Part shown: one piece after another, positions 1-13,011 of the stretch
Numbering within the stretch: the first letter of the stretch is position 1
Layout of the letters: every line of letters begins with the position of its first letter
NCBI GenBank assembly: GCA_035236585.1
Contig: CP141132.1
Location: 42,163,880-42,227,879, forward strand
Reading direction: 5' to 3'
Origin: Warburgia ugandensis
Taxonomy: Eukaryota > Streptophyta > Magnoliopsida > Canellales > Canellaceae
Length of the DNA: 64,000 nucleotides
The notes under the pieces: generated by a model
Told to the model about the DNA's origin: nothing
Databases searched by the model: none
What the model saw: only the letters and a program-made list of their open reading frames with translations
Translations under genes and position numbers: made by a program

Positions 1-1386
1 AACTATAAGTTATACAATAATGCATAATATGTAGTAGTAGAAAACTTAATTGAAAACGCTTATATCCACAAGCAATATTGTCACCATAATTATATATAAA
101 TTAATGCATTCGAGTCATAATTGAAACACAAAGTTTACAAGAAAAAAATAACAATAATAATTATTTATAAAACACAATATATAGTAATCCAAAACTTGAT
201 TGAAAACTCATGTATTTATTGCAAAATGTAGCCATAAATACTATAAAAAATAAAAAAAACTATAAAACCAAAATACTTGATGGGAAATACTTTTATTTAT
301 AAGAAAAATAATCACTATAATTTTTGTTATAAAGCATAATATATAGCAGTCCAAAATTTGATAGAAAACTCATAATTTTCCTACAAAATAGTAACAATGA
401 TTATTATAATAATGCATAATATGTAGCCATCCAAGACATAATTAAAAACTCCTATATGTATAAGCAATATTGGCATGGTAATTATTATACAACATATACC
501 ATATGGAGCAATGTTGAAAACACATATCTATAAAAGAAAAAAATAATAAAATATTTTTTTAATAAATCATAACATATAGTTTTTCAAAACTTGAATAAAA
601 ACCCATGTAGTATAGCAAAATAGTCACCATAATTACTACTATAAACAATAATACAACTGCCCAAAACTTGATAAGAAATACTTTTATTTTAAAATAAAGC
701 AATCACTATAATTTTTGCTATAAAGCATAATATATAGTAGTACAAAAATCAATTGAAAACTAATATATTTACTTAGAAAATAATAACTATAATTTTTACA
801 ATAATGCATAATATGTAGTAGTCCAAAACGTAATTGAATATACTTATATCTACAAACAATATTATCACTATAATTATTATGTAACATATAGCATATGTTG
901 GTAACATAAAAAACACATATTTATAAAAGAAAAAAATAACAATAATTTCTTTTAATAAAGCATAACATATAGTTGTTCAAAACTTGAATAAAAAATCATG
1001 TATTTATAACAAAATAGTCACCATAATTACTACTATAAAAAAATAATATCGCTGCCCAAAACTTGATTAGAAATACTTTTATTTTAATGCAAAACAATCA
1101 CTATAATTTTTACTATAAAGCATAATATATAGCTATACAAAACTTGTTAGAAAACTAATATGTTTACTTGGAAGATAATAACTAAAATTTTTACAATAAT
1201 GCATAATAAGTAGCAATCCAAAACATAATTGAAAACACTTATATCTACAAGCAATATTGTCACTGTAATTATATATAAATTATTACATTCGAGACATAAT
1301 TGAAACACAAATTTTATAAGAAAAAATAACACTAATTATTATTTATAAATCACAACATATAGTCATCCAAAACTTAATTGAAAACT
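1..1386 (+). repeat. AT-rich satellite array, left block
   Basis: Tandem satellite made of diverged ~78-bp monomers, each starting near a motif such as AAAACTTGATTGAAAAC followed by a variable part rich in TATAATTTTTACAATAATGC-like text. The five monomer types a-e follow each other in fixed order. The block is cut at 1386 by the element beginning at 1387; the same monomer resumes at 13083 after a second copy of AAAAC. No gene is present. Short hydrophobic reading frames on the minus strand are by-products of the repeat. Confidence 0.9.
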
Positions 1387-4177
1387 GTAATGCCCTGAGC
1401 AATTTATGCTATTTTTGCATCCATTTGACAAAAATGAATTGGACATTCTATAGGAAATGAACCATGTTAAATGTTTTACTTTATTTAAAATATTAAAGGA
1501 AGGAATTTGTAAGAAAAATTAGTACCATTAGATTCTACTCGAAAAATGGAATCCAACGTCGAAAACGGGGTTCGTATGAAGAAGTTACGGGCATTTAAAG
1601 ATTAAGGGTATTTCTGTAATTTATATTTAAAAAACAAAAAAAAAGAAAAATGCAGGGGGCCATTTTGATAACGGCACCCCCCATCGTCTTCCTTGTCTAG
1701 CTGCTTCTAGAACTCTCAGCACTGCCTCTGCAAAGCGGTGCCAGGAAAAATGGTGGTACCGCCTTAGCATGGCCATAAAACCTGCTTCTTCCCTCCTCTC
1801 CAAATCATGTTTCCCAGGCTACTTGGAGCTAGGGTTTTCGGCAAAAATCGGAAAACCCTCCATCAATTTTCCCTGTAAAGATCGGCAATGGCCAGGCCTT
1901 TCCTTCAAGCCAGTCAGTCCCTTCACTTGTCTTCCCCGTTTTTCCCATGGAAGCACTGAACAACAGGTTTTCCTCTTCCCTAGTACTTTCCGTCGACCTA
2001 GGATGCAGGCAAAGGAAAAGGGAGCCGCACCCACAGGCTATGTCACCGTCTTAGGCTTCCAGGTCAGCCCCATCTCCCACTCTTACTTTTCCCCTCTTCC
2101 CAGCCCAGATCCCTACCAGATCTGGCGTTCTTCCAGCCAAGAATTGCCGAAAGAGGGTTGTTCCAAAACCCTCAAACCAAAGGCTTCCCAGGGATGCTGC
2201 GCTTCACCCGCGCCAGGGACGGGTTTTGAGCATGCAACAGTGCGTGCACGGTCCTTGCTACAGCATTCGGGTGCGCACGATGTGGGGCATGCGTCCTGGC
2301 TCTGAGAGGGTGTTCCGAGAGCCGAGACGCAGGCACCTGGTGCTGAGGACGCGCTCGCGCCACGCTCTCTAGAACACGCGCTGCAGTGCGCAGCTTAGGC
2401 ATGTGCACGCACACGTGAGGCTGTCGCGGTTCGACTGGGACGCACGAGCGTCTTGGGAACCATGAAGCGCGGGCCCTATGCATAAGACGACTCTAGTTCA
2501 TCCGTAATTTCGACACAGACTCAAGTAGCCTAAACACCATGGGGATCTTATGAATCCATAGAATCAACTATGGCCAGACCTCAAGAATAAATCTAAGAGA
2601 GGCCTTAGGGCTAGAAATCATGATTAGATTTCATGTTTAAATGATATACAAGACCCATAAAGGAACTTTAGGACTCGTCTACAAGAAGGACACGAGCTAA
2701 GTGATGACAATCGAGGTAGGTAGTCTGATGCTACTATGTTTTTCCAAATATACTTAAATTGTAGGTAGTCTAATACTGCTACATCTTTAACGCATCTTAA
2801 ACTCAGACTTGTTTTATTATCGTGATTAGCATGTTTTTATATGTTCTTATGCGAGTATGCGAACTTGCCATCATGATTTGTATCTTTGAAAGAACTCGCC
2901 TCTATCATCAGATTTAGCATGCTTTTTGAGATGTGATGTTTTTACTTGTCTTCATATTTCATGGCTTTGAAGGCAAGATTAGCATAAACAAATTGCATGC
3001 ATTGCTCGCATGGTTGAAAAGAAATGCATAAATTGCATGATTCGATGATTGAGATTGGATATATATATATGTTTTTAATGGGCAGATCGCCGGATGAGGC
3101 AATCCACAGTGGGCACTATGTTGAGGGGTATGGGTTTGGCCTCCCGGCCTCTACCACCAAAAAGGTGGATGGTATCGCTGCCAAAAAACAACATTGTCCC
3201 TTCCTTGACTGCTGTGGTAAATAGTGACAACCACTGGAGGTGTTCACGACACCCTTTCAGGAACATATCCATAGTCGCTGTGGAGGCAATGGTGGACTAG
3301 TCTCTAGATATCAGAGACACACGATTCAGAGGTGTTCTGGTCATGAGCATAGTGACCCTATGATTTTGGTGTGATTGATGTGCATATAGCATTGGAATGG
3401 TCGTATATGAGTACTCGTGACCAGTTGGCATGACATGTACGATGAGAGACTCATGTGCATGATACTAGCATATGTTTGAATGATGACTATTTTAATATTT
3501 TCATGAGTATTCTATGTGACTCGCTGGTTTGATGCATTTGTCAAAATCTTCGTATATGCACCTATTGATTTCTATTTTAGTCGTATTCATATGACGTGAT
3601 TTGTATATGGATTCCATGATTGAAATCGCATCAATAAGCTTATGTTTTATGCATAACTATGCATGCTTACACAAAATACAGCATTGATGTTTTACATAAA
3701 AAGCTCTTGGAACCATGCATGAAGCATACCGTGTTTTCAAAATAGTAGTATCAGATGACCTACTGAGTATGAGAAATACTCACCCTAATATATTATTTTT
3801 CCAAATTAGCTCCACACAGAATTAGAAGAAGCATCAGGAACATGTTAGTGCAAATATCAAGTGACTAATGAGAGGACAAGCATGAATGTGAGTAAACATT
3901 CTACCTTTTGGACATGTATCTGCATTTATTTATGGTTGGACTGTGAGCTGTGACTGGATAGACCTGGGAAGACATTTATGGTTACAGTAATTTTCACAAA
4001 CCACTTTGGTTGTTGTGAAAGCAAACAACACTCGGGGTTTTCAAAATGAGTTTAAAAGCAAAAAAAAATTTGCTGCCTTGCATCATTTTTCTAAAATGGA
4101 TTTGAAATAGGGATGCATCCCGCCCTAGGAATTAGAGATTGCATTCAAAAATGCATGGGAAAACCCAAGTTGTCACA
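1387..4177 (+). repeat. 5' LTR of the family-1 element
   Basis: 2791 bp, TGTAATGCCCTGAGC... to ...AAGTTGTCACA, directly followed by the primer site. It aligns with 10904-13082 and, reversed, with 7657-10569 and 28455-44942. It holds a degenerate TATA-like CCATAAAA near 1773, a donor-like CCAGGTCAGC at 2059-2068, a GC-rich CpG-dense block at about 2190-2480 and a hairpin-rich module at about 3080-3310. The 178-aa reading frame at 1769-2305 is not maintained in the other copies and is not called as a gene. Confidence 0.88.
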
Positions 4178-4179
4178 GT

Positions 4180-4191
4180 TGGTATCAGAGC
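4180..4191 (+). other. Primer-binding site, tRNA-Met type
   Basis: TGGTATCAGAGC two bases after the LTR end at 4177. It matches the initiator-tRNA-Met primer site common to plant Ty3/gypsy and Copia elements, and it fixes the element's orientation as +. Confidence 0.85.
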
Positions 4192-5278
4192 TCAATTTTA
4201 TCCTTTCACAGCCAGTCCAGCATGTCCAAGGGTCATAAACAATTAGGATAAATGAGAAGAAGTAGTCTAAAGAGAAGTAGAGAACTATAAAGATGACTAG
4301 AACACGAATAATATCAAATCACAAAGATGCACACCATTAATAAATAGGTGAAAGGCAGCTTGATTTAACAAATAATTAGGCAGTGGATATTGCAAACCTT
4401 ATCCAAAATCTAGTCTAAGACTACTTAAGGATTAAGGATTGTTCTGTGGTGCAAATATGAAAACTCATATATGGATCATATTATGATGAGAATGATGAAG
4501 GAAGATGTTAGTGAATGTGTTAGTAGGTAATTCTAACCTGTAATAGATCAATCTCACCAAAGATGAGAACATCAAAGAACCTAAATGGCTATCTTACCAT
4601 CATAAAGAATATCAGAATATGAGTATACTATCACAAGGGATACGATATAAATATGGTAGGGGATGTAAAAGACAGAATGTGAGAAGAGTGACAAAGAAGT
4701 TCAGTATAATAGAGTAATTAGAAGATAATCTAATAGGGATGGGAATACAAGATACTAGGAGATACCTGTGACTCATATTAGCTCACAAAGGTATGGATCC
4801 TGGAGGACTGAGCTCAATTTTGGATACCTTAATTAGAGTCTTATGAAGAGTGAAGTGCTATCGAATAATGACAACCTGAGTATAATGGAGCAGGTCAGAT
4901 GTGTGCAATTGACATATTATGTGATTAAGAGGAATATAACATGTATATGATAGGGAACTGTATTCGACAGAGTTACCAAAAGATTTTGATGATAATATTA
5001 GGGATGATAGATCTGCGATAATAGATTGATCCTAACATGAACTTATAAGAGAAGTATAGCATGACCAAAACGTCAATGCCATTATTAAGACACTGTATGA
5101 ATTTTATTGAGGCTACAGGCAATTAAGGATTTCAATGATATTAGTACAGTTTAGCATTTCTTAGAAGCATTCAGTTTATCATATCTATTAAGTAAAGGTG
5201 TAGACGTAGTATCGATTATATACAACAAAGCATTGATCTACGTAGACAAAATGAGGATTTTGACCAAATAAGAAGAAA

Positions 5279-5283
5279 AGAGA

Positions 5284-5369
<86 letters not shown>
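5279..5369. repeat. (GA)n microsatellite
   Basis: About 85 bp of nearly pure GA dinucleotide with GATA interruptions near each end. The apparent Ser/Leu-rich frame over it is low-complexity noise. Confidence 0.95.
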
Positions 5370-5370
<1 letters not shown>

Positions 5371-8300
5371 GCAACTATAAGTATTCGATGAATATTGAAT
5401 ATTCAAAAGAAGAATATCATGACTTTATGGAGATACATACAAATCTTTCATCTTGAATTTGATGGGTAGGTCAACCAATCAAATTCAAAGGAATAATACT
5501 AGTTGAGTTGGTGATTTTATTGTGAAAGCATATAATAGAGATAAAGCATATGGGATTTAAGACTTTGAGTAGAGTATCGAATTTAAGGACATTATGCTGC
5601 AAGAAATTTCCGAAGAAGAATGGTGACCAACTAGAGATGAACGTAGTTTGATGTTTATATCAATTGTTGCAAGTAGAATCTTATCAGATCCATTAGCTTT
5701 TGAGGAACACCAGTGGATGTAATCCATAAAAGGGAAAGTTGATGATATCCTACCTTGCCACTATCTGCTTAAATAAAGTTCTATTGAAAAAGGAAACAAG
5801 ACAGGACAGTGACTAGTCCATTTGTTTTTCAGCAACTCGGGTGTGATCAAGGATCAATACGATGTCTTAGAGGAAGAGTGGAAGAGCAAGTATCTTAAGG
5901 CCATCAATTAGTCATTTCCTTTGGTGTATTATTGACTAAATAAAGGTATCCCACCCTAATGAATCAAATTTATTAGTATCTAGTAGATAGTAGTCTAAGT
6001 TATAAACTCGGAAAAATATTATAAGTATTTAGACATGAGTTTTCCCTGAAAGAAGTTATTTGTTAGACTAAGATATTTGAGAGTCTGAGGTCAGTTAATT
6101 AAACTACGTCTGGAAGAGCTATGAGTACGATGAAATACAGTAGCACCTGAGACAGAAGCAAACAAATAAGAAACGATCTAAACCAATGCGAAAGATTTTC
6201 CCACCCTTACTAGCTACCATGATAAGGTGTAGAAATCACTTTGGGTTGGAAAGATACTACTGACTTGGATTGGAAAAGAAAGGCAGATAAGCATCGATCA
6301 CTTTAGAGACCCTTGAGCTTATGACCTTTATATCTGGATAGAGATCAATAGGTAATCGAATAAATTCTCTTTCTATATGTCTACGAACATGTTCTATGCT
6401 TACCTGAGTGTTTTTCAAACTTGATGGTTGAACAGCTTCAGCATAACTTAATGTAGTAGCTATTGAATGAGAACTATTAGTATAAGCAAAGTATGAGGAA
6501 GCACTTCAAAATAAATTTTGAGGATTTGAGAAAATCACTAATGATGATACCCCCTGACAATTAAGACTGAATGGTTGACGATAAAGCTTTGAGAAAAGGT
6601 TGAACAATATAGTGATGTAGGAAATGAAAGGAGAAAGTTTGAGGTAGTCAGCACATTATAAGGTATTATTTGCTATTAACATGCCTTAAACAAAAAGTTA
6701 GTTGTTATAGGCATGTACCAATTACAAAAAATCAATTGAAGGAATTTCCTAAGGACTAACCTGACTAGATTGAGTATAGAACTTTTGGACTAAAAGGTTA
6801 CGAAGAAAACCATCAAGCAAAGAAAGGATAAAGAGGATAATGATAAAGGATTCAACCATGACCTAGTAAGGGTACTCCGTTATGAATATGAGACTTTTTG
6901 CATGAATGGGAACATTGTTGGAAATCCTAATGACAAATTGATGTGAATAGTAAGATAGGCCTCTGGACGAGAACATTTGACCCGTGATGATAAATCAACC
7001 ATTAACCTTTGACATGAGTTTAGATAAATTCTTTAGGGAGAAAAGCATTTGATGGCTTCAGCTTCTATGAAACTTGATGTATAGCTCAGATATCCTAATC
7101 GTACTATGAGATCATATTATTATGGAGGATGCTACTTGGATGGTTTCATGGTTTTATTTTGAATATAATAGAAAAGCAACAAACAGTTGAAATGAGGAGT
7201 TAATCAAGGGTTTGGCTTTTATCATTAATCTAATTGGAGGACACATGATACCATATCAGCTATTGAAGTATCTTGGGGAAAAATATAAAGCAAAGAAGAG
7301 AAGAAGCAAAGTTAGACACAATAGAAAAAATGTAAATTTTTGGGAATCTTACTAATGACATACAATCAACCATTAGAAGGAGACATTGATGATGAATAGA
7401 TCACTAGATGGAAGACAAGAGGAAAAAGGGATTGTCCTATGCTATTCAAAATGAAATAGGAGGAATAAGATCATATGATCTCAAAGAAGTATGAAGTAAT
7501 TTATATACGAGTAGGAGATTATGGTCATCTAAAGAGACTATCCTATACATGATCAAAGGAATATGAGCATCTAAGGATGGGTCGCTATATGAACTATAGC
7601 TAGAAACCAATATTGTTAAACTGGCACGCATGGGACTATGTATCAAAGTACGCAGCTATGACGACCCGGGTTTTATCATGCATTTTTAAATGCAATATCT
7701 AATTTCCTTAGGCGGGATGCATCCCTATTTGAAAACCATTTTATAAAAACCATGCAATGCAGCGGAAAACCTTTAGTTTTAAACTCATTTTGAAAACCCC
7801 GAGTGTCATTTGCTTTCACAACAACCAAGGTAGTTTTTGAAAAGCTTTAGAAACCATAAGTATTTTTCTCCAGATCTATCCAGTCACAGCACATAACCCA
7901 ACTGTAAATAAATACAAATACATGTCCAAAGGGTTGAGAATTTACTTACATGTATAATTGTTTCCTGTTTGATTCACTTGCTCGTAGCACTAACATAGAT
8001 GTCTTCTACTCGTGGATGGAATTATCCTGAAAAATGTTAAGGATAGGGTGAGTATATACTATACTCAGTAGGAGTCTATCACTACTAGTTTTGCAATGCA
8101 TGCTATGTTTAAAATCATGTGCTCTTAAAAATATGTGTATGTTCGAACAATCATGTTCAATATTGATATTAAAAACTACTGCCAAACCAGAATACTGACG
8201 ACTTAAAGAAATATCATAATCCAAGTCGAAAGTATCATATATCATAAACATAATGATATGCATCAAATGCTCAACTGAATCCAACTCATGGATTTCTAGT

Positions 8301-8561
8301 ATGGTATGGTCAACCAACCTCATATCATGCCATATGCAATGCACATAAGTCCACGAAACCATAGGGTCCAACTATGCCCACGACCTCACCGCCGTGTGGT
8401 CCCCGGGTACCTGAGGATACTCGGTCATAGCCTTAACGGGGCTTATGACATGTCGACCCAGTGCCGTGACACCAGTGGTAGCCCCCTGTACCACATGCAG
8501 TCGACGTAGGGACGTTGCCCTTTTTGGGCGTGGTACCCATCCACCTAATAGTGGTAGAGGC

Positions 8562-8614
8562 TAGAGGCCAACCCAAACCTCTCGGCATAGTGCCCACGAG
8601 CTCATTAGCCCAAA
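8562..8614 (-). other. Shared LTR module (solo LTR copy)
   Basis: On the + strand it reads AGAGGCCAACCCAAACCTC then GGCATAGTGCCCACGAGC then TCATTAGCCC. It corresponds to 45129-45190 and 53048-53108 (family 2) and more loosely to 39133-39200 (chromovirus). Its terminal palindrome is weaker than in family 2. Confidence 0.6.
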
Positions 8615-9239
8615 TCATATCAGATCAAACCAACGAAAACCTCTTGTTCAAAACCCGTCCTCTGTGGGTCCCTCACAATTGCCTGGCCCTCACAACTGCC
8701 TACCAAGTGTCTTTTGGGCACTCCAGCGTCTTTTGGTAACCCTCAAGGACATGCAATCTTTTAAAAACTCAATGCTCACCAATTATGCAATATATGCATT
8801 TGTTTGCAAAACATATCTATGCATAATGTATATGCAATTATTTGCAAAACATATCTATGCATAAAGTGTTTATCATATGTATGCTAAATTAAGTCATGCT
8901 AAACAAGTTATATAATTTGTACTTAAAACATGCATAAAACAATCATGGCTCTTTTTTAAAAGGTCTAGTAGCAATAGAGCACTTGCCTCAAAATCTCCTG
9001 GAGTCGCGTCCTTTAGCACTCAACCCATCTATAGGTCTCATTTATAAACTCCTGGGTATGAATGGATACAAGGAGTCCTTATTAATTTCAATCCATTTAG
9101 TCATTAGATCACTAGCTCTGCCTATTGGGTCCAAGGTCCTTGCCTAATTCACTGCCAAGCTAGCTCCTATAATATGGACCTACTTATTCAATAGTTAAAT
9201 TCTATGAATGGTCCTATGATCCTAATTTTAAAGTCTCAT

Positions 9240-9755
9240 TAGGTTCGCATGTCCCAGTTCCCAGGACACCCGTGCATCTGGTTGAACCATGGCCGCCTCA
9301 CATGCGTGTGCGCCTAAAGGCCGTGCCAGAGACCGCGTTTTGCACACGCACGTTCATGCTCAAGTGACGCGCTATGACGTGCACGATCCCACGGACGCAC
9401 CTTGTAGCATGGCGCGTCTTAGCTCCCAGGGCACCCCGTGCATCCTGGTCGAGGTAGGACCCGTGCCCCATGTCACGCACATACCCAAAGGCCGCACCTG
9501 GGATAGTGTTTGCTCGTGCACAAGCATGCCTAAGCGATGCACTATGACGCGCATCATCGCACAGACACACATTGTAGCATGGCTCGTCTCAGCTCCTAGG
9601 GCACCCCATGCACCGTGGTCGAGCCAGGACCCGCGCCCCATGTTGCGCACGCACCTGAAGGCCGTACCTGGGGCAGTGTACGCACTATCGTACACCTGGA
9701 ACCCATCTCAGGGACCCAGTCCCAGGTGCACATAGTGCTTGGCGTCCTTGGGACG
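9240..9755. repeat. GC-rich ~170-bp tandem repeat inside the solo LTR
   Basis: About three units. The marker AAGGCC recurs at 9317, 9488 and 9658, spacing 171 and 170 bp, with GGGCACCCCRTGCA-type text repeated in the same phase. CpG-dense. Overlapping frames on both strands here (e.g. 9289-9735) come from the repeat and are not genes. Confidence 0.8.
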
Positions 9756-9895
9756 CTTAGCTCGTGCAAGTCCGGCCTAAGCCATAGTGGGGTGTTTTTT
9801 CGGCCAAGAACTTGGCTGAAAACGACTGAAAAGGACCAGATCCGGCATGGATTTGGCTTGGGGGAAGCAAACGGAAGGAAAAGAAGGAGGGATGG

Positions 9896-9904
9896 CTTAC
9901 CTTG
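9896..9904 (-). promoter_or_regulatory. Splice-donor-like site in the solo LTR
   Basis: The minus strand reads CAAG|GTAAGCC, with GT opposite 9899-9900, about 670 nt into the LTR and about 265 nt after its TATA box. It matches the plant 5' splice consensus and occupies the position found in every other LTR here. Use in splicing is inferred. Confidence 0.4.
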
Positions 9905-10162
9905 CAACTGGAGACGGTGCTCTTCCGGCCTGTCCAAACCCTTGTTGCCGAAAAAACTCGATGAAGGTGGAAACTCCTCATGTCGTGCAAGGCCAGAACA
10001 AGAGAAGAGAGGGGAATGGGGAGACAGGAATGGCCGGCCAGTCTTGGCCTGGCCGTTGCCGAAAACATTGAGGAATGGGTTTTCGGTTTTTGCTGGAAAC
10101 CCCAGTCTCAAATGACTGGAAAATTGCTGGAAAACGTGGTTTTTTAGAGAGGGGAGATGGGG

Positions 10163-10171
10163 TTTTTATAG
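10163..10171 (-). promoter_or_regulatory. TATA box of the solo LTR
   Basis: The minus strand reads CTATAAAAA in a GC-rich setting, about 400 nt into the LTR. The 3' LTR copy has CTATAAAG at the matching place (11329). Confidence 0.55.
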
Positions 10172-10569
10172 ACCGGCTATGGCGATGCCCCTCAATGGCG
10201 GTACTGCCATTGGCGGTGGCAGATCCCTCTAGAAAAATCGAGATTGAGGGTTTCTGGGAGGGTCTAGAGGTTGAAGACGACAAGGGGTGCCGTTATCAAA
10301 ACGCCCCCTGCATTTTTCGTCCTTTTTCATTTTTCTGTTTAATTTTCAGAAATACCCCTATCTTTAAATGGCTGTAACTTCTTCATACAAACTTCGTTTT
10401 GGGTGATTTTTCGTTGGATTCCATTTTTTGAGTAGAATCTAATGGTACTAAGTTCCCTTACAAATTCCTTCATTTACTATTTCAAATAAAGTGAAACATT
10501 TAACTCAGTTTATTTCCTATAGAATGTTCAATTTTCGTTAAAAATAGTGTAAATTGCTCGAGCATTACA

Positions 10570-10903
10570 ACAGCGAAAGTGGCCCATATGTACCTAAAGT
10601 AAACGGAGAAGATATATTGATGATATATATGTAACACCTTGTGGAAGGAATTATAAAGATGATAAAGTGAGAATGTGCCTAGGATGGGTTGCATGGTAAC
10701 GTGAAAGGGTTTTAAGGACCCAATTCCTCTACATACTAACTTGAGGAATTAACAAAAAGACATAGGTTTGGAGCAAAAGGAAATTTCTTAGTTCGAGTTT
10801 TATGTGAGTCCTTAGGAAGAATATGTCTTATCCAGAAGATAGCTGACTTGCAGGTAAGAATTTGTGGAATTTTGAGGACAAAATTCTTTTAAGTGGTTAA
10901 TGA
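10570..10903 (+). mobile_element. Interior of the family-1 element, right end with PPT region
   Basis: 334 bp between the solo LTR and the 3' LTR. The final ~40 bases (TTTGAGGACAAAATTCTTTT then AAGTGG) match the conserved end of Tekay/Del-like chromoviruses next to the polypurine tract. No frame survives. Confidence 0.65.
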
Positions 10904-11328
10904 TGTAATGCCTCGAGCAATTTATGCTATTCTTGCATCCATTTGACAAGAATGAATTGAACATTCTATAGGAAATGAACCATGTTAAATGTTTTACTTT
11001 ATTTAAAATATTAAATGAAGGAATTTGTAAGAAAAATTAGTACAATTAGATTCTACTCGAAAAATGGAATCCAACGCCTCAAAGAACGCCGAAAATGGAG
11101 TTCGTATGAAGAAGTTACGGGCGTTTAAAGATTAAGGGTATTTCTATAATTTATATTTAAAAAATGAAAAAGACAAAAATGCAGGCGGCCATTTTGATAA
11201 TTGCACCCCCCATCGTCTTCCTCCTTCAGATGCGTCTAGCTGCTTCTAGAACTCTCAGCACTGCCTCTAAAAGGCAGTGCCAGGAAAAGTGGCTGCACCG
11301 CCTTGGGGCGAGCACCGCCTTAGCATGG

Positions 11329-11336
11329 CTATAAAG
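11329..11336 (+). promoter_or_regulatory. TATA box of the family-1 3' LTR
   Basis: CTATAAAG in the context CATGGCTATAAAGCCTG, about 425 nt into the LTR and about 290 nt before the donor-like site. Confidence 0.5.
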
Positions 11337-11615
11337 CCTGCTTCTTCCCTCCTCTCCGAATCACATTTTCCCGACTACTTAGAGCTAGGTTTTCCAAGAA
11401 AAATAAAAAAACCCTCCATCGATTTTCCCTGTAAAGACTGGCAATGGCCAAGCCTTTCCTTCAAGCTAGTCAGTCCCCTCACTTGTCTTCCCCGTTTTTC
11501 CCATAGAAGTACTGAACAATGGGTTTTCCCCTTCCCTGGTACTTCCCGGCAACCTGGGATGCAGGCAAAGGAAAAGGGAGACACACCCACTGGCTATGGC
11601 ACCGTCTTAGGCTTC

Positions 11616-11624
11616 CAGGTAAGC
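11616..11624 (+). promoter_or_regulatory. Splice-donor-like site, family-1 3' LTR
   Basis: CCAG|GTAAGC, about 714 nt into the LTR. The 5' LTR has CCAG|GTCAGC at the same place (2059-2068). Confidence 0.4.
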
Positions 11625-12921
11625 CCCATCTCCCTCTCTTCATTTTCCCCTCTTCCCAGCCCAGATCCCTGCCAGATCTAGCGTTCTTCTAGCTGGGAAT
11701 TGCTAAAAGAGGGTTATTCCAAAACCCTCAAACCAGAGTCATCCCAGGGACGCCGTGCTTCATGCACGCCTAGGACGAGTTTTGGGCATGCGACAGTGCA
11801 TGCACGGTCCCTGCTGCGGCATTCGGGTGCGGTGATGTGGGGCATGGGTCCTAGCTCGACTGGGACGCACGTGCCTATCATTCTGGGAGCCGAGACGCAC
11901 GCGCCTGGCACTGAGGATGCGCTCGCGCCACGCTCTCTGGAACACGCATTGTAGTGCGTAGCTTAGACATGCGCACGCACACATGAGACTATCGCAGTTT
12001 GACTGGGACGCGCAGGCGTCTTGGGAACCATGACGCACTGGCCCTACGCATAAGATGACTCTGGTTCGTCCGTAATTTCGACATAGACTTAAGTAGTTAA
12101 ACACCATGAGGATCTTATGAATCCATAGAATCAACTATGGCCAGACCTCAAGAATAAATCTAAGAGAGGCCTTAGGGCTAGAAATCATGATTAGATTTCA
12201 TGTTTAAATGATATACAGGACCCATAAAGGTACTCTAGGACTCGTCTGCAAGAGGGACACGAGCTAAGTGATGACAATCGAGGTAGGTAGTCTGATGCTA
12301 CTATGTTTTTCCAAATATACTTAGATTGTAGGTAGTTTGATACTGCTACGTCTTTAACGCATCTTAAACTCAGACTTATTTTTATTATCGTGATTAGCAT
12401 GTTTTTATATGTTCTTATGCGAGTACGTGGACTTGCCATCATGATTTGTATCTTTGAAAGAACTCGCCTCTATCATCAGATTTAGCATGCTTTTTGAGAT
12501 GTGATGTTTTTACTTGTCTTCATATTTCATGGCTTTGAAGGCAAGATTAGCATAAACGAATTGCATGCATTGCTAGCATGGTTGAAAAGAAATGCATAAA
12601 TTGCATGATTCGATGATTGAGATTGGATATATATATATATATGTTTTTAGTGGGCAGATCGCCGGATTAGGCAGTCCCCGGTGGGCACTATGCTGAGGGG
12701 TATGGGTTTGGCCTCCAGGCCTCTACCACCAAAAAGGTGGATGGTATCGCTGCCAAAAACGGCATTGTTCCTTCCCTGACTGCTGTGGTAAACAGGGACG
12801 ACCATAGGAGGTGTTCACGGCACCCTTTCGGGGACATATTTGTAGTCACTGTGGAGGCTATGGTGGTCTGGTCTCTAGATACCGGAGACACACAATTCAG
12901 AGGGGTTCTGGTCAAAAGCAA

Positions 12922-13011
12922 AAAATTTCCGCTGCATTGCATCATTTTTCTAAAATGGATTTGAAATAAAATTTCTGCTGCATTGCATCATTTTTCTAAA
13001 ATGGATTTGAA
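12922..13011 (+). repeat. 45-bp tandem duplication near the 3' LTR end
   Basis: The stretch beginning AAAATTTCCGCTGCATTG at 12922 recurs at 12967 with one C/T difference. The 5' LTR has it once, near 4065-4108. Confidence 0.8.

Larger units (their letters stand above)
4178..7656 (+). mobile_element. Interior of the family-1 element, left part (coding-dead)
   Basis: About 3.5 kb of AT-rich sequence between the 5' LTR and the nested solo LTR. By position it should hold gag and part of pol, but I find no domain I can defend and no long frame on either strand. It also holds a (GA)n microsatellite. With LTRs only ~4% apart, this degree of decay suggests that the interior was already non-coding when the element jumped. 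Confidence 0.6.
7657..10569 (-). mobile_element. Solo LTR, family 1, reversed, nested in the family-1 element
   Basis: 2913 bp reading TATGACGACCC...GCTCGAGCATTACA on the + strand, which is the reverse complement of the flanking family-1 LTRs. It is flanked by GCAGC (7652-7656) and ACAGC (10570-10574), a target duplication with one mismatch. No interior or second LTR is present, so it is a solo LTR left by LTR-LTR recombination. Inside, on the minus strand, are a TATA box (10163-10171), a splice-donor-like site near 9899, the shared module near 8562-8614 and a GC-rich ~170-bp tandem repeat. Confidence 0.88.

Noticed and set aside
1769-2305. 178-aa frame in the family-1 5' LTR (and 134 aa at 11277-11681)
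   Set aside because: Lies within the LTR across the TATA, donor and GC block; lengths differ between copies and no domain is recognisable.
7657-10569. Treating the reversed LTR as an internal inversion of the host element
   Set aside because: Flanking GCAGC/ACAGC duplication and complete LTR ends favour an independent insertion.
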